Position numbers and translations under genes: made by a program
In this document: positions 1 to 9,223 of the stretch, in pieces
Position numbering within the stretch: the first letter of the stretch is position 1
How the letters are laid out: each line of letters begins with the position of its first letter
Notes under the pieces: generated by a model
The model's input: only the letters and a program-made list of their open reading frames with translations
Told to the model about the DNA's origin: nothing
The model's database searches: none
Assembly (NCBI GenBank): GCA_903970315.1
Contig: CAJCIJ010000224.1
Span: forward strand, 1 to 20,689
Source: Actinomycetota bacterium
Lineage (GTDB): Bacteria > Actinomycetota > Thermoleophilia > Solirubrobacterales > Solirubrobacteraceae
Reading direction: 5' to 3'
Length of the DNA: 20,689 bases

Positions 1-219
1 AGGCTCGTCCGAGCCGACTTCGAGGCCGCGATGAGCAGCGGTGCGCAGGCGCTGGGCCTGGAGTGCTCGATCGTCGAGCATCCCCATCTGCTCACCAGCC
101 AGATTGCGTTTACGGTCACCGGCCCCAAGCGCAAGATCGACGAGTTCGCCTCTGACCTCAGGGCAGAGGGCGCGGCCACGGTGCGCGCCGACGGCCTGGT
201 CGTCGCGAGCCCGCTTTAG
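1..219 (+). CDS. C-terminal part of an unrecognised protein (5' end outside the window)
   Basis: The frame is open from the first base to a TAG at 217-219 and encodes at least 73 residues. An ATG at 31 exists, but the ten codons before it read on without a stop, so this is more likely the tail of a longer gene entering from the left. The visible part alternates hydrophobic and charged residues (for example QIAFTVTGPKRKIDEFASDL), as expected of a small alpha/beta fold. It has no membrane segment and no motif I can name. It ends 5 nt before the valS start, so it is probably co-transcribed with valS. I do not recognise the family and assign no function. Confidence 0.6.
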   Translation, partial: RLVRADFEAAMSSGAQALGLECSIVEHPHLLTSQIAFTVTGPKRKIDEFASDLRAEGAATVRADGLVVASPL

Positions 220-224
220 TAGCG

Positions 225-2834
225 ATGTCCGAGGCCGCCCGCTTCGAGCCCGCGGAGGTGGAGCCGCGGATCACAGAGCGCTGGCTGGCCAGCGGCCTGT
301 TCTCACCGGAGCCCGCCGGCGACGCGGCCGAGAACTACTCGATCGCGATCCCGCCGCCGAACGTGACGGGATCGCTGCACATGGGCCACGCTCTGAACAA
401 CTCGATCCAGGACGTGCTCATCCGCTACCACCGTATGCGCGGACAGCGGACGAAGTGGATCCTGGGGACCGACCATGCCGGCATCGCCACGCAGACGCGC
501 GTGGAGAAGACGCTCGCGGCGGACGGCATCTCGCGGACTGAGCTGGGCCGCGAGGCGTTCGTGGCGCGCGTGTGGGAGTGGCGATCGCACTACGGCGGCG
601 AGATTGTCGAGCAGCTCAAGCGCCTGGGCTCCTCCTGTGATTACACCCATGAGCGCTTCACGTTGGACGCGGACTACGCGCGCGCGGTCGTGGAGGCTTT
701 CGTTGCGCTCTACGGCAAGGGCTACATCTACCGCGATCGCTACATCGTCAACTGGGATCCCGGGAGCCGCTCGGCGATCTCCGATCTGGAGGTCGAGAGC
801 CGGCCGCAGACCGACACGCTCTACTCGATCCGCTACGACCTGGAGGGTGGGGGCACGGTCACGATCGCCACTGTGCGTCCGGAGACGATGCTCGCGGACA
901 CTGCGGTTGCGGTCAATCCCTCAGACGAGCGCTACACCGACCTCATCGGGCGCACCGCGATCCTGCCCTTGGTCGGCCGGCGCCTGCCGATCATCGCCGA
1001 CGACTATGTCAAGACAGACTTCGGCACGGGCCAGCTGAAGGTGACACCCGCGCACGACCCCAACGACTTTGAGATCGGCCAGCGCCACGGCCTGGACGTG
1101 ATCTCGGTGATCGGCGAGGACGGCCGCATGACCGATCAGGCCGGGTCGCCGTATACGGGGATGACGGTCGCCGAGGCGCAGGCCGCCGTCGTGGCCGCGC
1201 TGCAAGCGGAGGGCCGGATCGTGGCCGCCGAGCCCCATGACCACGAGGTCCCCTACTCGCACCGCTCCGGCGTACGCATCGAGCCGCTGATCTCCTTGCA
1301 GTGGTTCATGAACATGGAAGCGCTCGCTGCACCTGCCGTCAGCGCCGTGCAAGAGGGCCGCGTGCGCATCGTGCCCGAGAGCAACCAGCGCGTCTACCTG
1401 GAGTGGATGGACAACATCCGCCCGTGGTGTGTCTCGCGCCAGCTGTGGTGGGGACACCGTCTGCCCGTCTACTACTGCGACGAGTGCGCCGAGGTGCACG
1501 TCGCCACCGTCGCGCCGGAGCGGTGCGAGCGCTGCGGGGGGCCGGTGCGCCAGGACGACGATGTGCTCGACACCTGGTTCTCGTCGGCGCTATGGCCCTT
1601 TGCAACGCTCGGCTGGCCCGACCAGACAGCGCAGCTTCGCGCCTTCTATCCCACCAACGTTCTTGTCACCGCCCGCGACATCCTCTTCTTGTGGGTCGCG
1701 CGCATGATCATGATGGGGATCGAGTTCACCGGCCGCGAGCCGTTCTCTGACGTGTACGTGCACTCGGTGATCCAGGCGCCCGACGGTAGGCGCATGTCCA
1801 AGTCGCTGGGCACCGGGATCGACCCGCTCGTCGAGATCGATGCCCACGGCGCCGATGCGGTGCGGTTCGGCCTGCTGGCGATGTCCTCCACCCAGGACGT
1901 GCGCTACTCGGAGGAGAAGATCAAGCAGGGCCAGGCGCTGGCCACCAAGCTGTTCAACGCCGTGCGCTTCGTCCTTGTGGCCGCCGACCCGGAGGTCCTG
2001 GGTGGCGATGCCGCCGCCGCCCCGCAGACCATCGAGGACCGCTGGATACTCTCGCGCCTGCAACGCATCAAGGCGGCGCAGGCGCAACGGATCGAGACGT
2101 TCGACTTCTCCCACGCCGCCCTGGGACTGTACGAGTTCATCTACGCCGAGCTCTGCGACTGGTACCTGGAGCTGGTCAAGCCGCGGCTGGCGCGAGCAGA
2201 CGACGGCCGCGACGCGCAAGCTACCGACGATGGGGCAGACCGCCGCGCGGTCTCATCGACTCTCGTGCACGTCTTGCGCGAGACGCTCGCGGTGGCGCAC
2301 CCCGTGATCCCGTTCGTGACTGAGGAGCTGTGGGCGCAGCTCGGCGGTACCGAGCTGCTGGCCGGCAGCCCCTACCCACCGGTGCGCGAGGAGTTGATCG
2401 ACATCGATGCCGAGGATGAGCTCGGGCGTGCCATCGAGGCGATCGTGCGTGTGCGCGGGTTTCGCGATGGCGCCGGTGTTCGGCCCGCAGCACGACTGGC
2501 CGCACGACTGGACGCCCCGGGGTATGACAACACGATCTCGGCAATCGCACGACTGGCACGGCTGGACCTCGCCGACAGCGCCAACGGCGGCGGGCATGCC
2601 GCGGCAAGCGTGCCAATCCCGGGCGGCGCCATCGACATTGTCGCCGGGGAGGGCCTGGACCTGCAGGGGCTTGCCCAGCGGCGCGAGCGCGCGGCCGAGC
2701 GGCTGGCGGAGTCGATAGCGCGAGCCGAGACCAAGCTCTCAAACCCAGGCTTTCTGGCCAAGGCACCGGCCGATGTTGTGGAGGCCGAACGGGCAAAGCT
2801 CGAGCTGCTCAAACGCGAGCTGGGAGCGCTTTGA
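225..2834 (+). CDS. valS: Valyl-tRNA synthetase
   Basis: Class I aminoacyl-tRNA synthetase that charges tRNA-Val in the cytoplasm. At 869 residues it has the usual family length. The HIGH motif appears as HMGH (residues 52-55) within PPNVTGSLHMGH, and the KMSKS motif as RMSKS (523-527). Between them lie the family stretch NWDPGSRSAISDLEVE and the CP1 editing region, which removes mischarged threonine in this family. Two CxxC pairs (C418/C421 and C434/C437) form a zinc knuckle before DDVLDTWFSSALWP, a signature of valine-type enzymes. The anticodon-binding domain follows, and the last 65 or so residues are a charged coiled coil (for example RRERAAERLAESIARAETKL) typical of the ValRS tRNA-binding arm. 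The ATG follows the preceding stop by 5 nt. The stop overlaps the folC start as TTGA, and valS-folC linkage is common in bacteria. Confidence 0.97.
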   Translation: MSEAARFEPAEVEPRITERWLASGLFSPEPAGDAAENYSIAIPPPNVTGSLHMGHALNNSIQDVLIRYHRMRGQRTKWILGTDHAGIATQTRVEKTLAADGISRTELGREAFVARVWEWRSHYGGEIVEQLKRLGSSCDYTHERFTLDADYARAVVEAFVALYGKGYIYRDRYIVNWDPGSRSAISDLEVESRPQTDTLYSIRYDLEGGGTVTIATVRPETMLADTAVAVNPSDERYTDLIGRTAILPLVGRRLPIIADDYVKTDFGTGQLKVTPAHDPNDFEIGQRHGLDVISVIGEDGRMTDQAGSPYTGMTVAEAQAAVVAALQAEGRIVAAEPHDHEVPYSHRSGVRIEPLISLQWFMNMEALAAPAVSAVQEGRVRIVPESNQRVYLEWMDNIRPWCVSRQLWWGHRLPVYYCDECAEVHVATVAPERCERCGGPVRQDDDVLDTWFSSALWPFATLGWPDQTAQLRAFYPTNVLVTARDILFLWVARMIMMGIEFTGREPFSDVYVHSVIQAPDGRRMSKSLGTGIDPLVEIDAHGADAVRFGLLAMSSTQDVRYSEEKIKQGQALATKLFNAVRFVLVAADPEVLGGDAAAAPQTIEDRWILSRLQRIKAAQAQRIETFDFSHAALGLYEFIYAELCDWYLELVKPRLARADDGRDAQATDDGADRRAVSSTLVHVLRETLAVAHPVIPFVTEELWAQLGGTELLAGSPYPPVREELIDIDAEDELGRAIEAIVRVRGFRDGAGVRPAARLAARLDAPGYDNTISAIARLARLDLADSANGGGHAAASVPIPGGAIDIVAGEGLDLQGLAQRRERAAERLAESIARAETKLSNPGFLAKAPADVVEAERAKLELLKRELGAL

Positions 2835-4249
2835 CAGGCGCAGCCTCATCTGCCGGGATGCCCGGCGCTCCCTCACTCTCGGCGTGGAGTCTGACCGAGG
2901 CCGAAGACCATCTGCGGGCCCTGGAGCTGTTTGGCATGCGCTTCGGCCTGGACCGGATGCGCCGCCTGATGACCGCGCTTGACTCCCCGCAGGTGCGATT
3001 TGACTGCATCCACGTCGTGGGCACCAACGGCAAGTCCTCGACCACGCGCATGATCGCCGCCATCCTCCAGCGCCACGGCCTGCGCACGGGCACCTATCTC
3101 TCACCCCACCTGATCTCCTACACGGAGCGGATCCAGGTGGCCGAGCGCGATGTCACACCGTCGGACTTCGCCGCTGCGGTGCAGCGCGCCGCTGCAGCCA
3201 CTGCCCACGTCAACCACACCCTGGTCGCCGACGACCACGTGACGCAGTTTGAGCTGATCACCGCGGCGGCCTTCTGGGAGCTCCGGCGCCAGCGCGTTGA
3301 GGTCGCTGCGATCGAGGCGGGCCTGGGGGGGCGCTTTGACGCAACCAATGTGCTGGACGCCCGGGTCTGTGTTCTGACCAACGTGGGGCTGGAGCACACC
3401 CGCTGGCTTGGCCCCACGGTGGCGGACATCGCCGCTGAGAAGCTTGCCGTTGTGGGCCCGGACGCGACGCTGGTGGTAGGCGCCGGCCTGCCCGAGGAGG
3501 TGATGGCGCTGGCCAGCGCCGCAGTCGGGCAGGACCCGGCACGCCTGGTCGTGGCCGAGCCGTGGGCCTCCCAGGCCCCGCGCGCGCCGCGGCGGACGCG
3601 GTTCGAGCAAGCCGGAGGGGCACTCGCCGCAGCAGGGGCGTTTCAGCGACATAACTTCGGCCTTGCCAAGGCGGCAGCGGAGCACTACCTGGCAGCAGTC
3701 GGGCGCGGCGTCAGCGAGTCGGCACTCCTGGCTGCGGCTCGCGACACGGTCGTGCCGGGGCGTATGCAGACCGTCTGTGAGCGGCCTTTGACCATCTTGG
3801 ACGCGGCGCACAACCCCGATGCAGCCGTGGTGCTTGCCGCTTCGGTTGCTGCGCTCCAGCTCGACCGTCCGCTGGGACTGGTCCTCGGCGTACTCGACGA
3901 CAAGGACGCCGTGGGGATGCTCAAGACGCTGCTGCCGATCAGCGAGCGCGCCTGGTTTACCGCGCCTCAGACGCCACGTGCGCTCTCTCCGTCGGCGCTT
4001 CAGTCGCTGGCGGGCCAGCTCGGTTTCACGGCCTGTACGTGCGAGCCACGGTCCGAGCAGGCCCTGGCCGCCGCCTGGCAGTGGGCCGAGCAGTCCGGGG
4101 GGATTGTGCTCGCCTGCGGTTCGGTCTACCTTGTTGGGGAGCTGTTGCGCACAGTGCGCGATCGCGAGGACGTCACCGAGGGACGTAACAGGGCAGGCAC
4201 AGTGTCAACGGAGATCGCTTCCATCCAGGGGTCAACCCATGCCGGCTGA
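2831..4249 (+). CDS. folC: Folylpolyglutamate synthase / dihydrofolate synthase (FolC)
   Basis: Mur-ligase-type ATP-dependent enzyme that adds glutamate to (dihydro)folate, retaining one-carbon carriers in the cytoplasm. The P-loop GTNGKSS is at residues 64-70 and is followed by LSPHLISYTERI. Further family stretches are AIEAGLGGRFDATNVL, TNVGLEHTRWLG and ILDAAHNPDA. Length is 472 residues with the TTG start at 2831, which overlaps the valS stop as TTGA and has GGGAG 4 nt upstream. An in-frame ATG at 2858, nine codons later, is the alternative start; the first conserved residues (LTEAEDHLRALELFGMRFGL) lie after both. The last 20 or so residues are not conserved-looking. The 3' end overlaps the next small gene by 11 nt. 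Whether it has both synthase activities cannot be read from sequence alone. Confidence 0.94.
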   Translation: MTGAASSAGMPGAPSLSAWSLTEAEDHLRALELFGMRFGLDRMRRLMTALDSPQVRFDCIHVVGTNGKSSTTRMIAAILQRHGLRTGTYLSPHLISYTERIQVAERDVTPSDFAAAVQRAAAATAHVNHTLVADDHVTQFELITAAAFWELRRQRVEVAAIEAGLGGRFDATNVLDARVCVLTNVGLEHTRWLGPTVADIAAEKLAVVGPDATLVVGAGLPEEVMALASAAVGQDPARLVVAEPWASQAPRAPRRTRFEQAGGALAAAGAFQRHNFGLAKAAAEHYLAAVGRGVSESALLAAARDTVVPGRMQTVCERPLTILDAAHNPDAAVVLAASVAALQLDRPLGLVLGVLDDKDAVGMLKTLLPISERAWFTAPQTPRALSPSALQSLAGQLGFTACTCEPRSEQALAAAWQWAEQSGGIVLACGSVYLVGELLRTVRDREDVTEGRNRAGTVSTEIASIQGSTHAG

Positions 4250-4388
4250 GCGCGAGCCATACGAGTTCGGCCCCATGGATGAAGGTCCCAGTCTGTTCAC
4301 GATGGTCAAGGTCGTGGCGGTGACGGTGGCAGTGATCATCCTCGTCTCCTTCGCAGCGGGTTACGGTTTCGGCCGACTGTTCCTCTAA
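4239..4388 (+). CDS. Small single-pass membrane protein, 49 aa, function unknown
   Basis: An ATG at 4239 lies inside the end of folC in another frame (11 nt overlap). AGGGG is about 7 nt upstream, a good ribosome-binding site and the main reason to believe the gene. The protein has an acidic, soluble N-terminus of about 20 residues (MPAEREPYEFGPMDEGPSLF), one hydrophobic helix at about residues 22-44 (VVAVTVAVIILVSFAAGYGF) and a very short end (GRLFL). The charges (acidic N-terminus, one Arg at the C-terminus) do not give a clear topology. In Streptomyces a DUF4233 membrane protein lies between folC and ndk, but this one is far shorter and I see no resemblance. It is probably translationally coupled to folC and co-transcribed with the zinc-ribbon gene 15 nt downstream. 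I do not recognise a family. Confidence 0.72.
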   Translation: MPAEREPYEFGPMDEGPSLFTMVKVVAVTVAVIILVSFAAGYGFGRLFL

Positions 4389-4403
4389 GCTCGCGTCACC
4401 TCG

Positions 4404-5153
4404 ATGCCCCCCCTCGCATATTTCGGGATCGAAAGCACAGGCGTGACGCTTGTCGTGGATCTGCTGATCCTGTTCGCATTGCTGCTCTACGTCGCGCTCG
4501 TCTACTGGACCTACGTGGACTCGCGGCGCCGGATCGAGGACTCGATGCTCACCGGCTTTGCCACCGCCGCGTCGCTGATTCCGTTTTTGGGCACGCTGCT
4601 GTACCTGATCGTGCGGCCAACCGAAACACTCGAGGACGCGCGCGAACGTGAACTTGAGTTTGAGACCACCAAGCTGCGTCTGCACCAGCTGGAGTCGTCG
4701 CTGTGCCCGCACTGCGACTATCCGATCGAGGCCGAGTACGTGCGCTGCCCCAGCTGTCTGCGAAAGCTCAAGGACCGCTGTACCAGCTGCTCACGCCCAC
4801 TGGACCGGGCATGGACGATCTGCCCCTTCTGCGAGACCGAGGTGCCAAGCACGCGCGCGCCGTCGCGGCGGACGGGCAAGCGCAGCTCGCGGCAACGCTC
4901 GGAGATCCCGCGCGAAGGGTCGCGGCCGCCAGAGCGCGGTGCCGAGCGTCCAGTCGCCCGCGACGCCCAGCAGGCTCGGGCGATAGATGGCCAGCGTCCC
5001 AGCCAGCGCGATACTCGTCGCGAGGGTCAGCGCGCCGACGGCAAGCCCGCTCGCCCACCGGCTCCGCCCGCGCCGGAGCGTGTGCCTGCCCCGGCGCGAC
5101 CGGCGAGCGGTCAGCGGCCGGCGAGCGCATCGGGCTCCGGCTCCGGTATATAA
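4404..5153 (+). CDS. Membrane-anchored double zinc-ribbon protein with disordered basic tail
   Basis: The 249-residue protein falls into four parts. Two hydrophobic segments lie at about residues 14-36 (VTLVVDLLILFALLLYVALV) and 50-71 (including FATAASLIPFLGTLLYLIV), separated by a basic turn (DSRRRIEDS). A charged helical linker follows at about 73-99. Then come two zinc ribbons with identical CX2C-X10-CX2C spacing: C101/C104/C115/C118 and C126/C129/C140/C143. The last 100 or so residues are rich in Arg, Pro, Ala, Ser and Gln, with no aromatic or Cys residues, and look disordered. Zinc ribbons of this kind usually lie in the cytoplasm, which would put both termini inside. The ATG at 4404 lacks an obvious ribosome-binding site. 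Function is unknown; proteins of this architecture are generally annotated only as zinc-ribbon domain proteins. Its place between folC and ndk, before the mre operon, is the only contextual clue. Confidence 0.82.
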   Translation: MPPLAYFGIESTGVTLVVDLLILFALLLYVALVYWTYVDSRRRIEDSMLTGFATAASLIPFLGTLLYLIVRPTETLEDARERELEFETTKLRLHQLESSLCPHCDYPIEAEYVRCPSCLRKLKDRCTSCSRPLDRAWTICPFCETEVPSTRAPSRRTGKRSSRQRSEIPREGSRPPERGAERPVARDAQQARAIDGQRPSQRDTRREGQRADGKPARPPAPPAPERVPAPARPASGQRPASASGSGSGI

Positions 5154-5187
5154 GCGGCTGCACGGCAGCCGCCGTGCGTGACGCACG
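5154..5187 (+). promoter_or_regulatory. Two tandem perfect stem-loops upstream of ndk
   Basis: The first stem-loop begins directly after the TAA of the zinc-ribbon gene: GCGGCTGC, loop ACG, GCAGCCGC (5154-5172), eight pairs. The second abuts it: CGTGCG, loop TGA, CGCACG (5173-5187), six pairs. No T-tract follows, so a classical intrinsic terminator is not evident. A Rho-type or processing/stability role, or control of ndk, which starts 58 nt later, is possible. TATATAA at 5147-5153 overlaps the preceding stop and resembles a -10 box, but no good -35 was found. The role is inferred; the pairing is read directly. Confidence 0.55.
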
Positions 5188-5245
5188 CACTCGTGGAGGA
5201 GACGCGGCGTCGAGCAAAAACCCTTAACGGAGAGGAAATCATCCC

Positions 5246-5650
5246 GTGGAACGCACGCTGATCCTGGTCAAGCCCGACGCCTTTGCGGCCTCGCTCAGCG
5301 GCGAGATCATCTCGCGTATGGAGCGCAAGGGCCTGGGGATCGTGGCGATGGTGGCCATGACGCTGTCGCGCGAGCTCGCCGAACGCCACTACGCCGAGCA
5401 CGCCGAGCGCCCGTTTTTCTCAGAGCTGGTGCAGTTCATCACGTCGGGTCCCCTGGTGGCCATGGTGCTGGAGGGCCCGCACGCGGTCCGGGCAGCGCGT
5501 CAGGTCATTGGCGCAACTGACCCGTTGGAGGCGGCGCCGGGATCGATCCGCGGCGACCTCGCCACCGAGGTGGGCAGAAACCTCGTGCATGGGTCCGACT
5601 CACCTGAGTCCGCGGCGCGCGAGATAGCCCTGTTCTTCGCTGACCTCTAG
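5246..5650 (+). CDS. ndk: Nucleoside diphosphate kinase
   Basis: Transfers the gamma phosphate of ATP to nucleoside diphosphates through a phosphohistidine, balancing the (d)NTP pools in the cytoplasm. The protein is 134 residues, the normal family size. The N-terminus [11 protein letters not shown] carries the conserved KPD, and the active site [12 protein letters not shown] places the phosphorylated histidine at H115. The stretch [16 protein letters not shown] is also typical. The GTG start at 5246 has a strong ribosome-binding site, GGAGAGG, at 5229-5235. The gene is followed by maf after 6 nt, so the two are probably transcribed together. Actinobacteria commonly place ndk just upstream of mreB. 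Confidence 0.97.
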   Translation: MERTLILVKPDAFAASLSGEIISRMERKGLGIVAMVAMTLSRELAERHYAEHAERPFFSELVQFITSGPLVAMVLEGPHAVRAARQVIGATDPLEAAPGSIRGDLATEVGRNLVHGSDSPESAAREIALFFADL

Positions 5651-5656
5651 GCGCCC

Positions 5657-6217
5657 ATGTTGATCCTGGCCTCCCGCTCGCCGCAGCGGCGGGCGATCCT
5701 GGAGCAGCTGGGGGTGACTTTCACGGTCGCCGTTTCCGGTGCCGCGGAGCTCGACAGCGGCGACCCCGCCGAGGTTGCGCTGGCCAATGCACTGCGAAAG
5801 GCCAGGACAGTGCGCGAGCGACCGGAGATCGACAGCGCCGCAGTGGTGTTGGGGGCTGACACAGTGGTGGCGCTGGGCTCACGGCTGTTCGGCAAGCCGT
5901 CAGACGAGCGCGACGCACGCGCAATGCTTGCAGCACTCGGCGGCCGGACCCACACGGTGGTCAGCGGTGTCGCCGTGATCACGGCCGACGGCGAGCGCAC
6001 AGCGGTGGCCCACACGGAGGTGCGCTTTCGCGCGCTGGACGAGCGCACGCTGGACTGGTATGTCGCCACGGGGGAGTGGCGTGAGCGCGCCGGGGGCTAT
6101 GCGATCCAGTCAGCCGGCGCCGCGCTGGTCGCCGAGGTTCACGGCGACTTCACCAACGTGGTGGGTCTGCCGGTGGCGACCCTGCTGGAGATGTGCCCGC
6201 GCCTGCTCGATCGCTGA
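5657..6217 (+). CDS. maf: Maf-family nucleotide pyrophosphatase
   Basis: Maf proteins hydrolyse dTTP, UTP and modified nucleoside triphosphates to monophosphates and are linked to housecleaning and to septum/cell-shape phenotypes. At 186 residues this is the usual length. Visible motifs are the N-terminal LASRSPQRRAILEQLG (residues 4-19, the S-R-SP-x-RR signature), LGADTVV with D68, FGKPSDERDA (K80) and the C-terminal GGYAIQSAGAALV followed by FTNVVGLPV. The exact substrate subclass (YhdE-like dTTP/UTP or YceF-like m7GTP) cannot be fixed by eye. The ATG lies 6 nt after ndk. Maf genes sit beside mreBCD and the RNase G gene in E. coli too (mreBCD-maf-rng), so the linkage seen here is shared across phyla. 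A hairpin follows about 10 nt after the stop. Confidence 0.95.
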   Translation: MLILASRSPQRRAILEQLGVTFTVAVSGAAELDSGDPAEVALANALRKARTVRERPEIDSAAVVLGADTVVALGSRLFGKPSDERDARAMLAALGGRTHTVVSGVAVITADGERTAVAHTEVRFRALDERTLDWYVATGEWRERAGGYAIQSAGAALVAEVHGDFTNVVGLPVATLLEMCPRLLDR

Positions 6218-7534
<1,317 letters not shown>

Positions 7535-7580
7535 TGGGCGGCGTAAGCTTGACCACCAACCCTTCGGAGGGCACTGACTG

Positions 7581-8543
7581 GTGTACAAGAAGACGATCCG
7601 GCGCAGACGGGCCGTACTGGCGACGCTCGTCGCCCTCTCGCTGATCCTGCTCACAGCCTACTTTCGCGAGGCCCCAGGCGGCGTGCTGCACACCGTTCAG
7701 CGCGGATTCTCCACGGTGGTCTCCCCCGTCGAGGACGGAGCCAACAAGGTCTTTCGCCCCGTTCGCAACTTCTTTGGCTCAATCGGTGGGGCGCTTGATG
7801 CCAAGTCCGAAACGGCAAAGCTGCGCCGGCAGCTGGCCGCATTACGCAGCCAGCTTGTGCACTACCAGGACCAGGCTCGCGGCTACCGCGAATTCGCTTC
7901 GTTGGTACACCTTGACACGCGGCTTGGTGTCGGGGCCTACAGGCCCGTCAACGCGACCGTGGTCGAGCAGTCGCCCAGTCTGTGGGACGCGACTGTGATC
8001 GTCGACGAGGGCACCCCCAGTGGTGTCGCGGTAAACGATCCCGTGATCGACGGCGAAGGGTTGGTTGGCAAGGTTGCGCAGGCGTGGTCCGACGGAGCCG
8101 AGGTGATGCTGATCAACGATCACGAATTCGGCGCCACGGCGCGCTTGGCCGCTGGCGGCGCCTTCGGCACGGTCCAGCCGAAGGTCGGGGATCCCAACGA
8201 GATGGTCCTTCAGTACCTGCCCCAGAACACGCCCGTCAATCCAGGGGAATACGTGGAAACCGCGGGGACAGTGTCAGGCGAAGGCCAGTCGCTGTTTCCC
8301 CCCGGGATACCGATCGGCAGGGTGACCTCTGGCGGCTCCCAAAGCCAGTACGAGTCGATCAACGTCGAACCACTGGTGGACCTGCACGATCTGAACACCG
8401 TGCAGGTGCTGACAGCTGTTCACGGATCGGCGCCGGAAAGGATCACGCAGCTGCTCTCCAGCCTGGACTCGCCCGTTGCCGCCGATCCGTCGTCGGTGGC
8501 GGCTGCCGGCGGCCAGTTCGATGCCACCAGTGGAGAAGGATGA
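7581..8543 (+). CDS. mreC: Rod-shape determining protein MreC
   Basis: Envelope scaffold that links MreB to PBP2 and RodA and activates PBP2. The 320-residue protein has a basic cytoplasmic start (KKTIRRRR), one membrane helix at about residues 11-28 (AVLATLVALSLILLTAYF) and a coiled coil at about 74-105 (SETAKLRRQLAALRSQL). The two beta-barrel domains carry the family stretches DATVIVDEGTPSGVAVNDPV, GLVGKVAQ and FPPGIPIGRVTSG. The last 35 or so residues are Ala/Ser-rich and probably flexible. The GTG start at 7581 is supported by GGAGG at 7566-7570. That site lies in a short potential hairpin, CCCT-TCGG-AGGG (7560-7571). The gene ends in ATGA shared with mreD. Glu codon choice leans to GAA, unlike most neighbours. 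Confidence 0.95.
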   Translation: MYKKTIRRRRAVLATLVALSLILLTAYFREAPGGVLHTVQRGFSTVVSPVEDGANKVFRPVRNFFGSIGGALDAKSETAKLRRQLAALRSQLVHYQDQARGYREFASLVHLDTRLGVGAYRPVNATVVEQSPSLWDATVIVDEGTPSGVAVNDPVIDGEGLVGKVAQAWSDGAEVMLINDHEFGATARLAAGGAFGTVQPKVGDPNEMVLQYLPQNTPVNPGEYVETAGTVSGEGQSLFPPGIPIGRVTSGGSQSQYESINVEPLVDLHDLNTVQVLTAVHGSAPERITQLLSSLDSPVAADPSSVAAAGGQFDATSGEG

Positions 8544-9223
8544 GTCCGTCGGGCCCACGTCGCCGCTCTGGGCCGGTGCGGTCGGCGCCGGCCACGCTCG
8601 GCAGCGTCGGCTTCAGGCTGCGGCGCCGCCAAGAGGGCGTGGGTCCCGTGGGCAACTCCTGGCCCGACGCCGCCATCGCGCTCAGGATCCTGGCGCTGGC
8701 CGTGGCTGCGGTCTTCATCCAGACAAGCGTCGTGGCCGAGCTACCGGTCTTTGGCGTCCGCGTGGACCTGACGCCGCTCGTGGTTGCGTTCGTAGGCTTT
8801 CTCAGCGGCTCGACTGTCGGAGCGATAGCGGGCTTTGGCATCGGGCTGATGGTTGACCTGACCCTGCTGCAGACGCTGGGCGTGACCTCGCTGATCTTCA
8901 CGTTCATCGGCTACGGCGCCGGTCGCGTGCGTGAAATGCGCGATCCCCAAGCCACCCTGGTGCCGCTGGCGCTCGGGGCTGTGGCCGCGTTTGTGGCGCT
9001 CGTGGGCTACTCGGTGATGGAGTTCATGCTCGGCAACGACGCCCCCGTGAGCTTCGAGCTTGGACGCCAGATCCTTCTGGGCACCGTGGTTGACACGCTG
9101 CTTGCGGCGCCAGTGTGGGTGGCCACACGACGTGCCCTGGAGCCGCGCCTGCCGGACGATCCACGCCGCCGTCGCCGCCGCGCCTACACGACCGGTGGGC
9201 TCTCCCCGCTGCCTCGCCCGTGA
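8540..9223 (+). CDS. mreD: Rod-shape determining membrane protein MreD
   Basis: Polytopic membrane partner of MreC in the elongation complex. From the ATG at 8540, which overlaps the mreC stop as ATGA and follows GGAGAAGG, the protein is 227 residues, longer than the common 160-180. The excess is a basic, Arg-rich N-terminus of about 45 residues (for example SGPRRRSGPVRSAP) and a basic tail with RRRRRR. In between are about five or six hydrophobic segments: ALRILALAVAAVFIQTSVV, then LTPLVVAFVGFLSGS, VGAIAGFGIGLMVDLTLLQT, TSLIFTFIGYGAG, LALGAVAAFVALVGYSV and ILLGTVVDTLLAAPVWV. MreD is weakly conserved, so the call relies on the VDLTPL / GFLSG / G..AG...GL..D pattern and on position. The stop overlaps the mrdA start as GTGA. 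Confidence 0.92.
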   Translation: MSPSGPRRRSGPVRSAPATLGSVGFRLRRRQEGVGPVGNSWPDAAIALRILALAVAAVFIQTSVVAELPVFGVRVDLTPLVVAFVGFLSGSTVGAIAGFGIGLMVDLTLLQTLGVTSLIFTFIGYGAGRVREMRDPQATLVPLALGAVAAFVALVGYSVMEFMLGNDAPVSFELGRQILLGTVVDTLLAAPVWVATRRALEPRLPDDPRRRRRRAYTTGGLSPLPRP

